Origin: Lachnospiraceae bacterium JLR.KK002
GTDB taxonomy: Bacteria; Bacillota; Clostridia; Lachnospirales; Lachnospiraceae
Length of the DNA stretch: 64,000 bases
Direction of reading: 5' to 3'
Assembly (NCBI GenBank): GCA_036941025.1
Contig: JAYMNP010000001.1
Span: 4,071,001-4,135,000 of the forward strand
Shown here: positions 60,476-64,000 of the stretch, in pieces
How the letters are laid out: every line of letters starts with the position of its first letter
How positions within the stretch are numbered: the stretch's first letter is position 1
Program-made: the position numbers and the translations under genes
Notes under the pieces: generated by a model
What the model was told of the DNA's origin: nothing
Seen by the model: only the letters and a program-made list of their open reading frames with translations
The model's database searches: none

Positions 60476-61381
60476 ATGTTAGATGTATGTTTACTGGGTA
60501 CGGCAGGGATGATGCCCCTGCCTTACCGCTGGCTGACCGCGCTGATGACGCGGTATAACGGAAGCAGCCTTCTGATTGACTGCGGGGAAGGCACTCAGAT
60601 AGCCATGAAAGAAAAAGGCTGGAGTGCCAAACCCATTGACACCATATGTTTCACCCACTATCACGCGGACCATATCAGCGGCCTGCCGGGCCTGTTGCTT
60701 ACCATGGGAAATGCGGAACGCACGGAACCCCTTACCATGATTGGGCCGAAGGGGCTGGAGCGGGTGGTGACTGCCCTGCGCACCATTGCGCCTGAACTGC
60801 CCTTTGAGATTCGTTACAGAGAGCTGACACAGCCGGTGGAACAATTACAGGAACGAGGATATCAGATTACTGCCTTTCGTGTAAACCATAACGTAATCTG
60901 CTATGGATATACCCTTGAAATCCCAAGGGCCGGAGAATTTCAGGTAGCGAAAGCCCAAAACCTCGGAATTCCCAAAAACTGCTGGGGCAGGCTGCAGAAA
61001 GGCGAGACGCTGGAACTGGAAGGGCAGATTTATACGCCGGATATGGTGCTGGGGCCACCCCGGAGAGGTATTAAAGTGACTTATTGCACAGACACCAGGC
61101 CTGTGGCAGCTATTACCGAACATGCCAGAAATGCCGATTTATTAATCATAGAAGGAATGTATGGAGAAAAAGAAAAAGCCATAAAAGCCAGACAGTATAA
61201 ACATATGACTTTTTATGAGGCGGCAGAAATTGCAAGAGATGCAGAAGCCGGCGATATGTGGCTCACTCATTTCAGCCCCTCTCTGGTACGGGCGGAAGAT
61301 TATATGGAGGAAGTGCGCAGTATTTATCCGGACGCAAAACTGGGGAAGGACGGGAAAACGGTGGAGCTGGATTTTCGGTAA
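60476..61381 (+). CDS. rnz: Ribonuclease Z
   Basis: 301 residues, metallo-beta-lactamase fold. LLIDCGEGTQIAM, metal motif FTHYHADHISGLPGLL, later FRVNHNVICYGY, YCTDTRP, LIIEGMYG and MWLTHFSPS. It trims tRNA 3' trailers endonucleolytically. A PPRRGIKVTYCTDT segment corresponds to the loop before the metal-binding aspartate. Its place among tsa genes fits tRNA maturation. Confidence 0.95.
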   Translation: MLDVCLLGTAGMMPLPYRWLTALMTRYNGSSLLIDCGEGTQIAMKEKGWSAKPIDTICFTHYHADHISGLPGLLLTMGNAERTEPLTMIGPKGLERVVTALRTIAPELPFEIRYRELTQPVEQLQERGYQITAFRVNHNVICYGYTLEIPRAGEFQVAKAQNLGIPKNCWGRLQKGETLELEGQIYTPDMVLGPPRRGIKVTYCTDTRPVAAITEHARNADLLIIEGMYGEKEKAIKARQYKHMTFYEAAEIARDAEAGDMWLTHFSPSLVRAEDYMEEVRSIYPDAKLGKDGKTVELDFR

Positions 61382-61408
61382 AGACGGAATCGGGTAAGGA
61401 GGGATTTT

Positions 61409-61963
61409 ATGAAAAATGGTATAAAAACAGCAGTGATTGTAGTAGTCTGCGCTGCCCTTTGTCTGGGCTATTATTATTATCTGTCTCATCGCGATACGGG
61501 TGAGGAAAAGATGACAGAAGTGGAAATGCTGATTTCCAAAGATTTGGAAAAATCCTATCCCAAAACAGCCAGAGAAGTGGTGAAATTTTATAACAGAATC
61601 CTGAAATGTTACTTTGACCAGGAGTACAGCCAGGAACAACTGGCACAACTGGCGGAGCAGGCCAGAAAACTGATGGATGAAGAACTGCAGGAAATCAATC
61701 CCCCGGATGTATATCTGGAGTCTGTGAAAGCGGAGATTGCCAGCTATGCGGCAGACGAAAAAGCCATTTCCGACGTCAGTGTGGAGAACAGTAAAGAAGT
61801 AGAATATAAGACGAAAAACGGGCGGGAATGCGCTTACGTGGACGTGGCCTATTTCCTGAAAAATTACAGTGGAAAAGAAAAATCAGGACGTGCCGGCCAG
61901 ACTTACATTCTGCGGAAAGACGACGATGGCAGATGGAAAATACTGGGATTTTATCAGGAGTAA
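61409..61963 (+). CDS. Membrane-anchored extracytoplasmic protein (DUF6715-like)
   Basis: 184 residues. One N-terminal membrane helix (~7-24) then a hydrophilic domain with [29 protein letters not shown], a helical middle, and a beta-rich end ([24 protein letters not shown]). I associate this pattern with DUF6715 of Lachnospiraceae; function unknown. AAGGAGG site. The stop is 4 bases from tsaD, so the two are co-transcribed. Confidence 0.7.
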   Translation: MKNGIKTAVIVVVCAALCLGYYYYLSHRDTGEEKMTEVEMLISKDLEKSYPKTAREVVKFYNRILKCYFDQEYSQEQLAQLAEQARKLMDEELQEINPPDVYLESVKAEIASYAADEKAISDVSVENSKEVEYKTKNGRECAYVDVAYFLKNYSGKEKSGRAGQTYILRKDDDGRWKILGFYQE

Positions 61964-61967
61964 AAAA

Positions 61968-63002
61968 ATGACGGTAAATGAACAAAAAGATGTGGTAATC
62001 CTTGCTGTTGAAAGCTCCTGTGATGAAACAGCAGCGGCAGTGGTAAAGAACGGGAGAGCAGTGCTTTCCAACATTATTTCTTCTCAGATTGATTTACACA
62101 CCCTGTATGGGGGAGTGGTGCCGGAGCTTGCATCACGGAAACATATTGAGAGAATTAATCAGGTTATAGAAGAGGCATTGTCGGAAGCGGAACTGGCTCT
62201 GGAAGACATGGATGCAATAGCAGTTACTTACGGACCGGGGCTGGTGGGAGCATTGCTGGTGGGCGTGGCAGAGGCCAAAGCAATTGCTTACGGGGCAGGA
62301 AAGCCTCTGATTGGCGTACATCATATTGAAGGGCATATCTGCGCCAATTATATTGAAAATAAAGATTTGGAGCCGCCTTTTCTGTGTCTGGTGGTATCCG
62401 GCGGCCATACCCATCTGGTGAAAGTGGCAGATTACGGAACTTATGAAGTACTGGGCCGGACCAGAGATGACGCAGCGGGGGAGGCTTTTGATAAAGTGGC
62501 CCGCGCCATTGGCCTGGGATATCCGGGCGGACCCAAAATCGAAAAAAAGGCAGCCGAAGGGAACTGCGATGCCATTTCATTCCCAAGGGCAAAAGTGGCG
62601 GAACATCCGTATGATTTCAGCTTCAGCGGTGTGAAATCAGCGGTACTGAATTATATTAATAGCTGCCAGATGAAAGAAATTCCCATTGCAGAAGCAGATA
62701 TTGCGGCTTCTTTTCAGAAAGCAGTGACAGATGTGCTGATTGAACATGCCATACATGCACTGGAGGAAACAGGAATTGACACCCTGGCTATTGCGGGGGG
62801 CGTGGCATCCAACGGCACGCTCCGCAGGGGAATGGAAGAGGCGTGTCGGGCCAGAGGGATTAAATTTTATTATCCGTCCCCGGTATACTGTACCGATAAT
62901 GCAGCCATGATTGGTGCGGCAGCTTATTATGAGTACCTGGAAGGAAGGACTTCCGGCTGGGATTTGAATGCTGTGCCTGGTCTGAAATTAGGGGAACGCT
63001 GA
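61968..63002 (+). CDS. tsaD: tRNA N6-adenosine threonylcarbamoyltransferase
   Basis: 344 residues from ATG 61968 (CAGGAG 7 bases upstream; the open frame extends further back inside the previous gene). ASKHA fold with [38 protein letters not shown], the metal-ligand [16 protein letters not shown] and [12 protein letters not shown]. It transfers the threonylcarbamoyl group to A37 of tRNA together with TsaB and TsaE, both encoded nearby. TGATG overlap with ispD. Confidence 0.96.
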   Translation: MTVNEQKDVVILAVESSCDETAAAVVKNGRAVLSNIISSQIDLHTLYGGVVPELASRKHIERINQVIEEALSEAELALEDMDAIAVTYGPGLVGALLVGVAEAKAIAYGAGKPLIGVHHIEGHICANYIENKDLEPPFLCLVVSGGHTHLVKVADYGTYEVLGRTRDDAAGEAFDKVARAIGLGYPGGPKIEKKAAEGNCDAISFPRAKVAEHPYDFSFSGVKSAVLNYINSCQMKEIPIAEADIAASFQKAVTDVLIEHAIHALEETGIDTLAIAGGVASNGTLRRGMEEACRARGIKFYYPSPVYCTDNAAMIGAAAYYEYLEGRTSGWDLNAVPGLKLGER

Positions 63003-63763
63003 TGGAAGTAAAACCAAAAGAAAAAAACAGAGACAGAACCTATGCAGCCATTGTGCTTTCCGCCGGACGGGGAATGCGTATGAAAAGCCATGTCCCCAAA
63101 CAATATCTTATGCTGCGCGAAAGACCCGTGCTGTTTTATTCTTTATCTGCTTTTGAAAAAAGCATGATAAGGGAAATTATTCTGGTGGCGGGAGAGGAAG
63201 ATATTCCCTGGTGCCGGAAAGAAATTGTGGAAAAATACGGATTTACAAAAATAAAAGCGGTGGTGCCAGGCGGAAAAGAGAGGTATCATTCGGTATTCTG
63301 CGGCCTGGAGGAACTGAACAGGGAGAAAAATCCGCCGGATTATGTGATGATACACGACGGTGCCAGGCCTTTTGTGGACCAGGCTACGATTCTGCGCTGC
63401 GCAGAAGCAGTGGAAAAATTTCAGGCCTGTGTGGCCGGAATGCCGGTGAAAGATACCATAAAAATTGCTGATGACACTCTGTTTGCCAGAGAAACGCCTC
63501 CCCGAAACCGTGTCTGGCAGATACAGACGCCGCAGGTGTTTCGGTTTTCTCTGATTTATCAGGCCTACCGGCAACTGATAGAATATGAAAAAGAAGGACA
63601 GCCTGTTTCCGTAACCGATGACGCTATGGTACTGGAAATGATCTGCCATCAGAATGTCAGGCTGGTGGAGGGCTCCTATGAAAATATTAAGATAACGACG
63701 CCGGAAGATTTGCGTCTGGCGGAGGTGTTTTCCGCTCAGATTACCGGGAACAGCGAAGCGTAA
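63002..63763 (+). CDS. ispD: 2-C-methyl-D-erythritol 4-phosphate cytidylyltransferase
   Basis: 253 residues. Nucleotidyltransferase start AAIVLSAGRGMRMKSHVPKQYLML, then PGGKERYHSVFCGL, MIHDGARPFV, GMPVKDTIK, QTPQVFRFSLI, VTDDAMVLE and VEGSYENIKITTPEDL. It makes CDP-methylerythritol in the non-mevalonate isoprenoid pathway. Undecaprenyl phosphate, used by the envelope genes in this window, derives from that pathway. Starts in the stop of tsaD. Confidence 0.95.
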   Translation: MEVKPKEKNRDRTYAAIVLSAGRGMRMKSHVPKQYLMLRERPVLFYSLSAFEKSMIREIILVAGEEDIPWCRKEIVEKYGFTKIKAVVPGGKERYHSVFCGLEELNREKNPPDYVMIHDGARPFVDQATILRCAEAVEKFQACVAGMPVKDTIKIADDTLFARETPPRNRVWQIQTPQVFRFSLIYQAYRQLIEYEKEGQPVSVTDDAMVLEMICHQNVRLVEGSYENIKITTPEDLRLAEVFSAQITGNSEA

Positions 63764-64000
63764 CCCAAAATGGTAACAATTCAGCCTTTTCTGTCTTTAT
63801 GATACAGCTTTCTGATGTTTACATCCGGAACGTATATAAAACTGTTATCGAACATGTATGATATTTTCCACTCGTACTGTTTTCCTGTCAGCGGGAAACA
63901 CGGACCGGAATTTCAGGATTTTCTGACTCCGGGGCCGGATGAATCTGATTAATTTTCCCGGTTCCAAACTCGATTTTCTGCCTGGAGGAAAGATACCGCA
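63764..64000. other. Window end, mostly unassigned; possible 3' end of a minus-strand gene
   Basis: GTAACAATTCAGCC at 63771-63784 repeats, with one change, the motif seen at 17728 after another gene. On the minus strand an open frame enters from the window edge and reads ~36 residues (ending PEIPVRVSR) to a stop at 63888-63890; it could be the end of a gene lying outside. No strong plus-strand gene start is visible. Confidence 0.3.

Overview
The window looks like chromosomal DNA of a Gram-positive, low-to-moderate G+C member of the Clostridia, most likely family Lachnospiraceae. The reasons are strong AGGAGG ribosome-binding sites before nearly every gene, sigma-A type promoters (TTGACA/TATAAT), LytR-CpsA-Psr proteins, Fn3-decorated wall hydrolases, DUF975/DUF6077/DUF4190/YcxB-type proteins, an FMN-riboswitch-led rib operon and a pyruvate kinase with an extra C-terminal swivel domain. 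No tRNA, rRNA or CRISPR locus was seen. The genus cannot be decided from sequence reading alone.

Layout. 1-3.5 kb is the end of a surface-polysaccharide locus (split transketolase, SDR, Wzz-like chain-length protein). It is visibly AT-rich up to about 2.9 kb and then changes composition inside the wzz-like gene. 3.6-6.8 kb is a minus-strand operon of three polytopic membrane proteins. 7.2-24.3 kb is a cell-envelope block: two LCP ligases, three secreted Fn3 proteins (two of them wall hydrolases), an undecaprenyl-phosphate sugar-transferase, several GT2 enzymes and glmS. 24.5-33.9 kb is mixed housekeeping: GtrA, a small serine recombinase, HtrA, carbamate kinase, pyruvate kinase, a wall amidase, Uma2, and divergent ogt/alkD repair genes. 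34.1-38.2 kb holds prfB with a +1 frameshift and a ydjI/ydjG/ydjH-like zinc-ribbon/SPFH cluster. 38.4-42.5 kb is an aspartate-family operon (ACT protein, hom, an ApgM-like protein, aspartokinase). 43.1-48.4 kb holds a promoter-driven repeat array and secreted or membrane proteins. 50-57 kb is tex and the FMN-riboswitch-controlled ribU-ribD-ribE-ribBA-ribH operon. 58.3-63.8 kb is a tRNA-t6A and maturation cluster (tsaE, tsaB, rimI, rnz, tsaD) ending in ispD.

The most interesting observation is a 46-nt hairpin module. It occurs once directly after glmS (24344-24389). A second version at 43105-43312 has its left arm tandemly repeated five times (24-bp units) and its right arm four times (22-bp units), meeting at a GAA tip. 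The two versions have the same segment lengths (6-9-6-3-6-10-6), identical internal-loop sequences (GAGGAGGGA and AGGAGACCTG) and compensatory changes in both stems. The array follows a near-consensus TTGTCA-N17-TATAAT promoter, so it is probably a structured RNA carrying many AGGA/AGGGA motifs. A CsrA-type or ribosome-binding sponge is one possible reading, not shown here.

Other points worth a second look are a MITE-like 145-bp element with 14-bp perfect terminal inverted repeats and 8-bp flanking direct repeats after htrA, a prfB frameshift site that uses UAA rather than UGA, a ten-G tract at the end of the transketolase gene, an ApgM-type protein where a homoserine kinase would be expected, a TPM-family gene that seems to have lost its TPM core, and a frameshifted GGDEF pseudogene.
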